Positions 21,591 to 32,270 of a DNA stretch of 64,000 nucleotides are shown here, piece by piece (position 1 is the stretch's first letter; every line of letters begins with the position of its first letter). A model generated the notes under the pieces. It ran no database searches, was not told where the DNA came from, and worked only from the letters and a program-made list of their open reading frames with translations. Position numbers and translations under genes: made by a program. The stretch is from the NCBI GenBank assembly GCA_949358305.1, contig OX442314.1, positions 39,281,211 through 39,345,210 on the forward strand, written 5' to 3'. This DNA comes from Strigamia acuminata (lineage: Eukaryota > Arthropoda > Chilopoda > Geophilomorpha > Linotaeniidae).

Positions 21591-21599
21591 ATACACAAA

Positions 21600-22000
21600 A
21601 GTTGTAGCTTGGAAAAAGCAAACTGGTGAGGGATTACTGGCAGATGGTTCAATGGATGAAAATGGAATTAAGGCAAGTTAATTAATTATGTATTCATTGC
21701 ATTTGTTTTAATATATGTTTTTTTTTTAGAATATATTGAACGAAAATTATGCTGCAATTTTGATTTATTACATGAAATTTACCATGACAATTGACAAGTC
21801 AACCATACATATTCCTGAATCTATTTTGGATACAGGATCAATGGAGTCTAATATTTCTACAGAAGATGGAATTCAAGAGTCCCAAATAATAAGCCTGGAG
21901 AATCGTTTTACAGGTGATGAAATTATCTTAGAGGTTTCTGACAGTAATGTTGAGGAAATTATACTCCTGCACATACAACAGCTGCAATTGTAACAACTAG
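21600..22000 (+). pseudogene. Fragment of a transposon DNA-binding protein, spliced
   Basis: A frame with WKKQTGEGLLADGSMDENGIK ends at a GC donor (AAG|GCAAGT at 21673/21674). It resumes after TTTTTTTAG at 21730 with NILNENYAAILIYYM... and ends at 21993. This resembles the C-terminal part of MADF/SANT-like proteins carried by DNA transposons, but the match is weak. Confidence 0.35.
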
Positions 22001-22189
22001 GGTGTCTAGTGGAAACAGCATATTTGGACCATGTGCTAAGATCATAAAACCAAATTATAAACGAAATGCAGTCTGTGAATTACAGGAAACCATAATGGAT
22101 GCATCAAATCGATTTTCAGGTTCGTCGTCAAGCAGTGAAACTGAAGAAAAACGCATACCATGCTTAGTCATTTATAACTAATATTTCTT

Positions 22190-22840
22190 AGAGAAAAATT
22201 GTTTTTTGGTCAAATGCATGTACAAGTATGTGACCGGCTGCCCGATCAGTCCGTTCACTTACCTGCAACACACGGCGCTTCCACGGCTCTCGCGCACCTC
22301 GAGTGTTTCTCGCGCGCACCAGGTGGAGCTGATGGTCGTTGGCTCCGCCAATTGGGAACCGGAAGTGCCCTTCCGGAAGTGGTGGGCCCCGCAGAAGGCC
22401 CAGAGAGTTCTCTAACAACCAGCATGGTGAACGATCGCTTCCATGATCGCTCCTCCAAACTGGTGACAATGAGCATTCGAACGATTGGTGTGGCGACTCT
22501 GTCGCCCACCGGAACTTGATAGTCCGTGTTCCCCGCGCCCGTCCTGCGTTCTCCGTGAACGCAACGACGACGCGGCCGAACAGTATTTAGACCACGCGTG
22601 TCATTCGGCCAATGGCCGCCGTGCCACGCGGTTTTGTTAGGGATGGCTGTTTCTCAGCCATCGCATTGGGAAATGCACTGTAGAGACACCACATCATACC
22701 CCTAGACATTATAAAGCTTACCTTAAACTAAACTTGTGTCTCTTGTGTATTTCGGAAGTATCTTTTATCGTGTGTGTTGTGTCCAGCGTCCCGTGACTCT
22801 CCTCCGACCACGTGGCGTCCGTCCAAACACTCACAAGTAC
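22190..22840 (-). mobile_element. Dispersed two-exon repeat family, decayed copy 2
   Basis: Inverted relative of 63030-63725: both contain the ACTTACCTGC / GGTAAGTA donor, the block with CAGGTGGAGCTG, the GCCACGCGGT region and the CACGTGGCGTCCGTCC block. The element is GC-rich against an AT-rich background. Coding sense is on the minus strand; no intact frame remains. Confidence 0.6.
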
Positions 22841-22956
22841 TTTGACCCAGTTAGGCATGGGAGAGATGTTCAAAATTACCCCACAGTTATTAGAAAATCT
22901 GGGGTAACATTGAAAATTAACATAACTATATGTTTTAATTTTTTTTAATGTTTTAG

Positions 22957-23856
22957 ATGCGCAATTACAAAAGAAAGCAGGATGCAAGGCAGTATGTTGT
23001 TGTGAATGCAGAGAAGTTATTGCAAGCAAAGGCAGCTCTACAAGGTGGTTCAACCTATAGAAATGTGTCTCAAGCATTTGGCATCCCAGTAGGGACCTTA
23101 TACAACAAAATGAAAAACCTATACAAGTTAAAGATTGGCAAGCCTCCTACTTTAAGCGAAGCTGAAGAACAAGCAATAACGGATCACATTACAGCCTTGT
23201 CTGACTGGGGGTTTCCCTTAAACTACTCCGAAGTACGAAACATTGTTAAGGGTTATTTGGATAAAACAGGGCATAGAATTTCGCTATTCAAGAATAATAG
23301 GCCAGGAATTGAATGGCTACGAGGATTTAAACAGCGCCACAGTGACGAATTGAAGGGTCGAATTTGCCAAAACCTTTTCCGGTCGAAATCAAACGTAACT
23401 CAAGAAGTCATAGATAAATTCCCATGCAATCTATCCAAAGAGCTGCAAGGAGTGCCAAAGGAGAATTTTTTCAATTACGACGAGACAGATCTTTCCAACA
23501 ATCCCGAAAGACGTACATGCATTTTTCGCCGTGGAACAAAATACCCTGAGAAGATTCTGGATGAAACAAAGTGTGCTATTTCCCTCATGGTCACATTGGT
23601 AGTGTATCAGGTGAGCTGCTACCACCCTACGTATGTTACAAAGCCAAAGGGATGTACGGTACATGGAGGAAAGGTGGCCCCACAGGGACAAGGTATAATA
23701 GTAGCAATTCAGGATGGTTTGAGAAGCATGTATTCGCGGACTGGTTTCTCACATTGGTGTTACCAAGACGGGTCACTACAAAACACAGGGTACACCCCAA
23801 ATGGGGTACCCCATGGGGTATATCCCAAAGTCCTGAAATGTGTAATAAATAAATAA
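22957..23856 (+). pseudogene. Pogo/Tigger-like (DDE_1) transposase, frameshifted
   Basis: DNA transposase of the Tc1/mariner superfamily, pogo branch. The N-terminus has a Psq-type helix-turn-helix (GGSTYRNVSQAFGIPVGTLY). A CENP-B-like DNA-binding part follows (PLNYSEVRNIVKGYLDKTGH, PGIEWLRGFKQRHSDELKGR). The first catalytic Asp is in NYDETDLSNNP. At about 23590-23605 the reading moves to another frame, which carries SGELLPPYVCYKAKGMYGTW and WFEKHVFADWFLTLVLPR. Downstream the second DD/DE part is missing, so this copy is dead. Start ATG 22957. A C-terminal tail of the same kind is at 26125-26643. Confidence 0.85.
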
Positions 23857-23988
23857 AAATTACTAAAATAATTGAAATAAAAATTACAAAAAAAAATTTA
23901 AATTGCATACAAAAATATGACATTACATGTTAAAAATCACAAAAATCAATTTTTTGACTGACAAATCACAGAAATTTATTTTTTGACT

Positions 23989-25585
23989 CACAAATCACAA
24001 AAATAAATTTTTTGACTCAAAATCTATGATTTTATTCAACAATAAATCTTTAAAAAACGTTACAATTCGATATAAAAAATCGATAAAAATGAAGAAAAAA
24101 TGATAAAAATCGGTAAAAAACGATAAAAATTGATAAAAATCGATAAAAATGGAGAAAGAACGATAAAAATCGATAAAAATCGATAAAAATGGAAAAAAAA
24201 CGATAAAAATCGGTAAAAATCGATAAAAATCGGTAAAAATCGATAAAAATCGATAAAAATGGAGAAAAAACGATAAAAATCAATAAAAATTGAGAAAAAT
24301 GGAGAAAAAACGATAAAAATCGATAAAAATCGGTAAAAAACGATAAAAATCGATAAAAATCGATAAAAATCGATAAAAATGGAAAAAAAACGATACAAAT
24401 TGATAAAAATCGATAAAAATAGAGAAAAAACAATAAAAATAGGTAAAAATCAGTAAAAATCGATAAAAATCGGTAAAAATCGGTAAAAATCGATAAAAAT
24501 CGGTAAAAAATGATAAAAACCGGTAAAAAACGATAAAAATCGGTAAAAATCGATAAAAATCGGTAAAAATCAATAAAAATCAATAAAAATGGAAAAAAAA
24601 CGATAAAAATTGATAAAAATCGATAAAAATCGGTAAAAATCGATAAAAACCGGTAAAAAACGATAAAAATCGGTAAAAATCGATAAAAATCGGTAAAAAT
24701 CAATAAAAATCGGTAAAAATAGAGAAAAAACGGTCAAAATCGATAAAAATGGAGAAAAAACGATAAAAATCGGTAAAAATCAAAAAAAATCAATAAAAAT
24801 CGGTAAAAATCGATAAAAATAAATAAAAATCGATAAACATTGGTGAAAACCAATAAAAATTGGTAAAAATCGGTAAAAATCAATAAAAATCGGTAAAAAT
24901 TGTTAGATTTAATTGTTGTAAATTATCATTTGTTTGACGTTTTATCCAAGTTTGTAATGTTTGCGACACGTTATGCGCGTGTCATTCTATTATTGTAAAA
25001 AAACCTTTTCTGAAGAGTAAAGACGTGTTTTTCTGTTCCGTTAACGTGTGATCTTTTAATTCGATTTGGACATTCGAAATACAACAAAAATCGGTGAAAA
25101 CCAATAAAAATTGGTAAAAATCGGTAAAAATCAATAAAAATCGGCAAAAATCGGTAAAAATCGTAAAAATCGGTAAAAATTGATAAAAATCGGTAAAAAT
25201 CGATAAAAAATATAGAAAAAACGATAAAATTCGGTAAAAATCGGTAAAAATCGATAAAAATCGGTAAAAATCAATAAAAATCGGTAAAAATCGATAAAAA
25301 TTGATAAAAATCGATAAAAAGCGGTGAAAATCGATAAAAATCGGTAAAAATCGATAAAAATCGGTAAAAATCGATAAAAATCGGTAAAAATCGATAAAAA
25401 TCGGTAAAAATTGTTAAAACCGATTTTTATCGTTTTTTCTCCATTTTTATCGATTTTTACCGATTTTTATTGTTTTTCTCCATTTTTATCAATTTTTTAT
25501 ATCGAATTGTAATGTTTTTTAAAGATTTATTGTGAATAAAATCATCGATTTTTGAGTCAAAAAATTTATTTTTGTGATTTTTGTG
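23989..25585. repeat. Inverted-repeat element filled with a 10-bp minisatellite
   Basis: Left arm 23989-24130 and right arm about 25445-25585 are reverse complements, sharing (left sense) atcacaaaaataaatttttt-gactc, aataaatctttaaaaaac and ttacaattcgatataaaaaa. Between them about 1.2 kb consists of variants of the decamer CGATAAAAAT (CGGTAAAAAT, TGATAAAAAT, GGAGAAAAAA). A 180-bp non-repeat island (24900-25085) interrupts it. Near 25421-25500 the array itself switches orientation. Frames rich in FYRFLSIF on the minus strand are artefacts of the repeat. Confidence 0.85.
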
Positions 25586-25679
25586 ATGTTTGACACATGC
25601 AACCCTTTCTCAGACCACAGGCAGACCTCCAATAGAGTGCTGTGGGTGCACAATGAGAGGAAATATCAATACAGAATGT

Positions 25680-25900
25680 GTAAATAAAAATTATTTCAGA
25701 AAAAAAATTGTTTTGAAAAAACAAATCATTTCGGGAAAAACAAATTATTTCGAGAAAAAACAAATTATTTCGGAAAAAACAAATTATTTTGGGAAAAAAA
25801 TTTTTTTTCGGGGAAAAAGAAATTATTTCGAGAAAAAACAAATTATTTCTGAAAAAAAAAAAAAATTATTTCAGAAAGAAACAAATTAGTTTGGTATAAA
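25680..25900. repeat. AT-rich tandem repeat
   Basis: About ten variants of gaaaaaacaaattatttcg with a period near 18-19 bp, just outside the right arm of the minisatellite element. Confidence 0.8.
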
Positions 25901-26121
25901 TACAAAGTTTTTAGGTGTCAATAAGTTTTATTGGTGAGAAATTCATGCTTTTTCGTGTAAAAACAAATTTTCTTGTCCTACAATTCCACGCATCGGATTA
26001 AACAGTCCAAAAATCGAATTTGGCGCCATACTATTGCCCAAGATGCATGGAGCGATGTGATTGGCCATGGAGACAATTATTATTGATCACTTAATGTCTG
26101 GGTTTCAAGCTATATGAAGAG

Positions 26122-26643
26122 TAGTTGGAAAATGTGAGACAGACAGATAGAGTGAGATTATACGAAAAAATCCCCACCAAGAACAGTAGAGTTCATAATG
26201 CAGCTGTTAGTCAAGCCGTGATTGATGTTCTCTCTGCTAAGCGATTTAGACACACAATGACCAGACAAAACAAGCACCGAAAAGGAAATGTAGAACCTGG
26301 AAAAAGTATTGGTCAAAGTTCGGATGATAAAACCAGCAGTGATGAACAAAATGTTGAAAGTTTGGATGAAGGCCACAATGATGAATCAAACGCAGATGAA
26401 AATCTAGAAAGTTTGGATAAAGACAGTGGAATACAGAAAAAGGCTTTCAGAATTGTTGCTTATGACCTTGTACAGAAAAATAACAAAAAGAAACATTATA
26501 TTGGGCAGGTTTTGTCTATTGATGATGACGACAGAATGTTAACGGCTAAATTCACGAGACGTCGAGGTAACTCTGAGCTCTTTCACTGGCCTGAGGTTGA
26601 GGACATTGATATTATTAATAAAGAGTCAAATGGTAACCAGTAA
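26122..26643 (+). pseudogene. C-terminal region of a pogo-like transposase
   Basis: Open frame without an ATG at its beginning. It has an acidic linker (SSDEQNVESLDEGHNDESN) and ends in a small beta domain: VAYDLVQKNNKKKHYIGQVL, then ELFHWPEVEDIDII. That end domain is typical of insect pogo/Tigger-like elements. It may be the missing 3' part of the transposase at 22957, separated by the minisatellite structure. Confidence 0.6.
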
Positions 26644-27060
26644 CTGTTAGAGGAAGTTTTATGCAGTTTAAACTTCCAAGCAATGTTAAATTCAATTTTT
26701 AATTTGAATGTGTGAGATTTAAAATGACTGCAAAAAAATTGTTATTGATAATATTGTTAATGTTTCTTTTTACAATCATAACTAACTTGTCATTTTTCGT
26801 AATAAAAAATATTTTTACAGTTTATTTATAATTACTCTTCATAATGATAAAATATTTGTGTGTAAGAATATATGAGGTAACTTTGAACATAGCTTATTTG
26901 AGCTAATTCAAATCTATATGTTCCAAGATACATTCAACGTGGTCTAACAATGAGCATACAACCAAATAAAAATCTTTTTCCTTATTACCCCACTAACGGG
27001 TAACTTTGAACACAACTCCGACGTTGAGGAGGTCGCTGCCCCGTCTATTAGCAAGAAATC
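26644..27060. other. Non-coding stretch
   Basis: AT-rich. The phrase 'gtaactttgaacat' occurs twice (near 26880 and 27002) and resembles 'ggtaacattgaaaatta' near 22904; these could be ends of the pogo-like element, but I cannot define them. Confidence 0.35.
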
Positions 27061-27084
27061 CAGGGAACGGATTCAGGAGTGCTT

Positions 27085-27633
27085 TCGCCTCCACGCGATT
27101 TGGCCACAGTTAAGTGTTATAACTGTGATGAAATGGGCCACTACGCGAACAAGTGCCCATATCCGAAACGCGAGACCGGTAATCGTCCTACGGCTTCCGT
27201 GCAGCGCTCATCAAGGAGCAAAAGCCGCCGACGAAATAAGAACGCCCAGAAACAGGAGGATCCGACACAACGAGTCAGTTCGCAACCCCGCCGAGAATCA
27301 AACTTTTTCGTAAACGCTCCGCAAGTCACTCAACAACCGACTGCACACTTTATGCAGTCAAATGAGTGGATCCTTGACTGCGGGGCTACCAATCACGTTT
27401 CACACGTGCAGTCTTCATTCACCGATTTCACACCGATAGTGCCGTTTGATATAGAACTCGGACAAGGCAAATCGAAAGTCACCAGCTGCGGTACCGTCCG
27501 ACTTCATACTTCTATCGACGGCTGTGACTCCATTGTGAATCTCCATCGCGAACGTGCATCGCCATTTTTCGTCACTAGTCGGCGCACTCGAAGTCTTACA
27601 TCGCACTCGCCATTTTCGTCGCGCTCGAAGTAA
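27085..27633 (+). pseudogene. Ty1/copia gag-protease fragment
   Basis: A CCHC zinc knuckle (CYNCDEMGHYANKCP), a basic linker (SRSKSRRRNKN) and a copia-type protease active site (EWILDCGATNHV; usually D-S-G-A, here Cys replaces Ser). No start codon or downstream integrase. The open part ends at 27631. A copia RNase H scrap lies at 31860-32110, possibly from the same element. Confidence 0.8.
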
Positions 27634-27785
27634 TACATCGAAAACAGACAATTTCAACCGTGAATTTCGTTGCAAGTGAAATTTTTGTTGTGTGTGCCCA
27701 TCTGTGAAGTATTCCAGTTAGACTATTAACATTTGTGGTTCATTTTACGTGAATTCACAAAAAAAAATAAAAAAAAATATCAGCC

Positions 27786-28379
27786 ATGGATTCAACCGAT
27801 GGCACGGTCATTGGCAAGTTTAAGATGGAGGAGTTGAAAGCGGAATTGGTGTTCCGACGTCTTCCTGAAACTGGTGTAAAAAATGATTTGGTTAAACGAC
27901 TATTAATCGACAATAAACGTTTACAAGTTGAGGGGACCCATTGTTTATAGACTGCGGCTAGGAAAAAAAGAGACGATGACATTCAGGCGATGGCGGACTT
28001 TCAACAACAAATCGCAGCCTTGAATGCGCAACAAGTGCCTCCACTACAGTCATCTGCGACCACGAGTTCTTTCCAGCAGTCGGTAGCTGCGAATCTCGGT
28101 GCCGGTGCGCAGAGTAATGACCTGTTGCAAGTGTTGCAACAGCTGGCCGCTAACGAATCAGACATTGCTAAGAGTCTTTCGGGTTCCAAGCCGACGGTTT
28201 AGATGTTTTCAACAAATGACACTGCTGCCGCCATTCCAGTTTTCAACGGCAAAGTGACGGACAGAGTTGATGAGTGGTTGAAAGAAGTGGTTAGAATTGG
28301 GACGCATGCAAGTTGGACTGAGTCATTAATGTTGGTGAACCATAACACGTTTGGGCGGATCTGCTTTAAATTGGCATAA
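27786..28379 (+). pseudogene. LTR-retrotransposon gag with N-terminal SAP domain, two stops
   Basis: One continuous frame from ATG 27786 with two TAG codons (27948 and 28200). The N-terminus carries a SAP-type DNA-binding motif (KFKMEELKAELVFRRL then TGVKNDLVKRLL). A Gln/Ala-rich linker (QQQIAALNAQQ) follows. The end is a gag-like segment (AIPVFNGKVTDRVDEWLKEV, THASWTESL). It ends at a TAA at 28377-28379 and is followed at once by hAT sequence. Confidence 0.7.
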
Positions 28380-28394
28380 AGTGACCGGTCGTAA

Positions 28395-29130
28395 AGTTGA
28401 CAAATCAGTGTTGTTGCTGCTACCACCGATAATGGGGCTAATGTGGACAAGGCCATAGATTTGGCACTGCTTAGACGAATTCCATGCTTTGGCCATGTTG
28501 TAAATCTCGCTGTGAACAAAGTTTTTAAAGCAACGGACATTAAAGTGGTCTTGCAGAATGTCAAAAAGGCGCAAAGTTTAATTGCCCATTCATCTGTTCT
28601 GCGAAGAGAGTTTCATGCTAAACAACAACAATGGGGTTTAAAACGTACAATGCTGCCTGCCGACATTGCGATTGGATGGTGGTCGACCTTAAACTTAATC
28701 GATAGTTATTTAGAGAATCGCGACGTACTAATGTGCATTTTTCAAGAATACCAACGCGGGAAGCATTCAGACCTAACTCCAAACAGTAAACACTTTGAAA
28801 TTTTAGAAACTTTGCGAGATAATTTAAAACCTCTTCAAGTCATCACGACCGAATTAAGTAGCGACCAGTATGTGTCAGCATCCTGCATACTTCCGGTCAT
28901 TCACCATATTACTAAAAATTTAAACACAGTGTGCTAATTTACCTGAAACGTTTTCTGATGATGAGAACCAATTTGACGCAAAACAACTGTATTTTAACAT
29001 CATTTCCAAGAACATCGCTTGTGTATTTGATAAATATTATGGAAGCGGTGATGCATTTTAATTATTATGCAAAGCTACCATGCTAGACCCGCGATTTCGT
29101 TTATCGTACTTAGAAATATGATGATTTACC
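28395..29130 (+). pseudogene. hAT-family transposase fragment 1
   Basis: ZBED/hAT-type transposase core: TTDNGANVDKAIDLA, RRIPCFGHVVNLAVNKVFK, then WWSTLNLIDSYLENRDVL. The frame breaks at about 28937; later frames hold KQLYFNIISKNIACVFDKYY and the family-typical TMLDPRFR. The stretch 28600-28870 recurs nearly unchanged at 48405-48690. No zinc finger and no C-terminal dimerisation domain are present. Confidence 0.8.
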
Positions 29131-29342
29131 TTGCATTATGGAAGAGACAAAATTACAAAAAGAAACTGGGATTAATTAATTTTGAGACTTAACCATGTTC
29201 TTCCATTTTATCCTAATTTGCCTTAATGGAATATCTAATTGGTGCAAATAAAACGAGCTAAAGGTTCTGAAGGCAGATCAGGAAGAAAATGCCCTCGTCG
29301 CAAAGATTACGATTATAATACCGACATATCCTAGATTGTGGA

Positions 29343-30215
29343 TTGTGTGAGATAGTAATAAACTCTTTGCAAAAACCTAAAACAAACGAATCTATACTCT
29401 GCTCACTGTGTATAGATGAAATGAGTTTAAAAGAACATTTATTCTATTGCAGTAAGAGAGATATAGTAGTAGGCTTTGAGGATAATGGTATTACAAATGG
29501 GCACAAAAAAGCTAACTCACCATTAGTTGTAATGTGCCAAGGTATATTAAAAAAATTTAAGCAGCCTGTTGCATAATCAGTATTCAGGTAGCAGATGCAT
29601 ATACAGTTTTATCAAACTTATGGGAAAAAATATAAGCTTGACAGTACAGAAGAAACAATCAAATTCACTCATTTTTTAAATAATTTATTTGATGCACTCA
29701 ATGGGTGTAAGCCTGTTGCAGGCTTAATAATGGATAATTCAGTCCACTCGGTAGCACATTTTATATTTTAACATTAGTAAGTTCATCAATTAATTTATTT
29801 CAATTATTTTAGTGCATTACCAAAGCGATTAGACGGCTTGATAATTGGAAAAATTTTATCATCTCTAAGTACGGTCATTCTACTAAATTAAGACCATTTT
29901 TAAGTCAACAAACTTGTGAAAGTTTAAGAATATCATTGGCTAGTATTATTTCCTTGTCGGAATTTCTACTTGCAAATGGCTTTCATTATGTGTTAACAGC
30001 AAAATTTAACCAAGACCCAATTGAAGTAAGTACTAAGCTTATTACAACATTCTTGGCTTTTGCTAATTAATAATTTTCTAATTATACATTATATTTGTTA
30101 AGCGATTTTTTGGCATGATCAGACAAACTAGTTGTGATGATCATCCAACAAGCCTACAATTTTCCTATATACAATATATAGACTGTTATCAACGTATTGT
30201 CTTGTCAAACCTCCA
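29343..30215 (+). pseudogene. P-element-type (THAP9-like) transposase remnants
   Basis: Short frames line up with P transposase order: LCIDEMSLKEHLFYCSKRD, DNGITNGHKKANSPLVVMC and GILKKFKQPVA; then LNGCKPVAGLIMDNSVHS; then ITKAIRRLDNWKNFI, LTAKFNQDPIE, and after an intron-like gap CFFGMIRQTSCDDHPTSLQF. Stops and frameshifts make it non-functional. Different from the piece split by the LTR element at 33990/48246, but of the same superfamily. Confidence 0.7.
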
Positions 30216-30448
30216 CGAAATGCAAATGTAGAATGGACTGAAGCCACCAAACTACTCTGCCATTTAAAGGATTTGGAAAAAAATGACAAACATTTCACCA
30301 AGAAGCAAGAAATTGAACAACAACTTGATGCTGTTTTAGCCTGACCAGAAGATTATACCGATCCAAAAAATAACCTAGAAGAAAATAACGAACACAGTTA
30401 CTGTGCACCTGAAATAGAAGACACCATTGTTTCATACTTGGAGGATTA

Positions 30449-31611
30449 CAGCTTAAGAAAATTTACACAACAAACCAAATTAAGTGTATCTACATAGTGT
30501 TGGTTTGTTTATTATATCCCATAGGTGGATCGGAAAATGAGGACTATGGCCAAAGGGTAATCTGCTTTGTGTGCAAAAACAATCAAAATACCTCAGCCCA
30601 ATTTCATGGACAGCTTGAAGCAGTAGAAAATTGATTGGGAAAGCCGAAGTCTGCTAAATTAAGAGGAAATAAAAGAACTTATTTCGATTGTAATTCCAAA
30701 TGGATTGAAGCCTCCCATCCAATTAAACTGTTAAAGAATGGCAGTGTTTTGAATCCCATTAAGAGATAAAGAAGCGATCTTTTAGCATTAAAAACCCTTG
30801 CTCTTTTGATTCCATTTTTTCAATAATATGTTTAGCCTATCAGGATAGTGAACAGATTCAGCATGTGATAAATGACAACAATGAAAGTAAACTGTTTAGC
30901 TTGATAAGAAATTTTAGTTCAACGGGTAACTTCATACAGGCATATCGCCAAAGAGCTAAAGTCATTAAAGCAAAGTTTAGAGATCTAGAAAAATCAACAG
31001 ATTTCCCAAATTGTACTTATTTTGATTGTAAGTATTAACCTCGCATGTCGCAGCGTGTTCGCAATCGGGTTTTAGCAAATCCAGACGCAACGGTTCTGCA
31101 GCCAGGACGAGGACGAAGACGCGGGCGTGGAAGCGGACGTAGTCGGGCTTCGAATTTGCCGATTGCAGCACCACAGCCTGTGCCACAGCCGGCAGTGTGT
31201 GTTGTGTGCTAGGACAGACGACCAAGTGTCCTTTTTCTTCCGTGCAAGCACGTGCATTGCTGCGAGCCATGCACAAGTGGGCTTGAAAAAGGTTGGCATT
31301 TCGACGAATTGAACAGGTGGGTGCCCGACATGCAACACAGTCATCAGAAATATGATCGATGATGTGTTTACACTATAAAGTTTTTATATTCGTTTGTGTT
31401 CATTTTAATTTCGTGACTAAATAAATGTTTTTTTTAAATACTTTGTTCTGTTTTGTTTAGTGATTTTTATTGTAAAAAATAAATAAATAAATATCGTATG
31501 TGACCATGTATAGGAAATGTTAGAATCCATGAAAGTTTAGGGATATAAAACAAACAGCATTTCTTGAAACAATGATGCCATCTTGTCGTTGCGCAACAAT
31601 GCAGTCGTAAA
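30449..31611 (+). mobile_element. Duplicated element with CSFDS domain and RING finger, copy 1
   Basis: Nearly identical to 57109-58253. Coding parts in order: GSENEDYGQRVICFVCKNN, KRTYFDCNSKWIEASHP, NGSVLNPIKR; then, in another frame, NPCSFDSIFSI followed by YRQRAKVIK; then MSQRVRNR, a Gly/Arg-rich linker and a C3HC4-like RING (CVVC, DRRPSVLFLPCKHVHCCEPC, CPTCNTVIRN). In this copy a TAG interrupts the RING at about 31210. The CSFDS region recalls proteins of NOF/MULE-type transposons; this is from memory and unsure. Ends near 31611 with a 3' region that has AATAAA at 31420. Confidence 0.7.
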
Positions 31612-31855
31612 CCTCTGGATTTTTGCTTCTGCCACAATCGGGTTTCTTTTTTTTCCAATTCGCGATTTTCTTTTTCGCATGCAATTAAACCGCGAATCGC
31701 GATTCACGCATTCGCGGCAGTGCGCAATCGCGACCCTTTACCTGGCGTTACACCAGATTTGCGACACCTTGCCTGACAGCAACAAAATTCGCAATTTCGG
31801 AATCCGCGATTCGCACTTTCGCGACCCTTAATGCACCCCGACATAACTCAAGGTG
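31612..31855. other. GC-richer non-coding block with CGCGAATCGCG motifs
   Basis: Contains repeated, partly palindromic motifs such as aaccgcgaatcgcgattcac and ggaatccgcgattcgcac. Similar vocabulary occurs at 62400-62980. Probably a remnant of a non-autonomous DNA element. Confidence 0.4.
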
Positions 31856-31859
31856 TGGG

Positions 31860-32110
31860 AGTTGTTAACAGATTCAACGCAAATTTTATACAGCAACACT
31901 GGATCGCAGTCAAAAGCATCATGAGGTACTAAAAAGGGACAATTAATATGAAACTCACATATGGAACTTCACAAAACTTAAAAATTTACGAATACACAGA
32001 CGCAGACCAATCGGGATGTTTCGATATAAGAAGATCTTACGTTTTTATGTCTGCAGGAGCAGCCATTAGTTGGTAGAGTAAAAGGCAACCAAATGTAACC
32101 GAGTCTACAA
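31860..32110 (+). pseudogene. Ty1/copia RNase H fragment
   Basis: Reads HWIAVKSIMRYLKGTINMKL, YEYTDADQSGC and AGAAISW before a TAG, then SKRQPNVTEST: the end of a copia polyprotein. No LTR is recognisable next to it. Confidence 0.8.
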
Positions 32111-32111
32111 C

Positions 32112-32270
32112 TTGTACGACACGGTAAGAATGTTGGTTTCTAGGATGGATGTTTTGTTGAAAGCAGCGCTCAAAAATAAGTCGCTGGCTAAACAAAAGCA
32201 GAAATCTTATTATGATCAACATCGTAGCGACGATAGTTTCGACGTGGATGACTTAGTTTTACTTCATTTC
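32112..32270 (+). pseudogene. Ty3/gypsy integrase C-terminal scrap
   Basis: VSRMDVLLKAALKNKSLAKQ then KSYYDQHRSDDSFDVDDLVL resembles the tail of gypsy integrases just before the GPY/F module. Cut off by the satellite starting at 32265. Confidence 0.6.

Noticed and set aside
24050-24703. 217-codon minus-strand frame of FYRFLSIF repeats
   Set aside because: Pure translation of the 10-bp minisatellite; no start context or other evidence.
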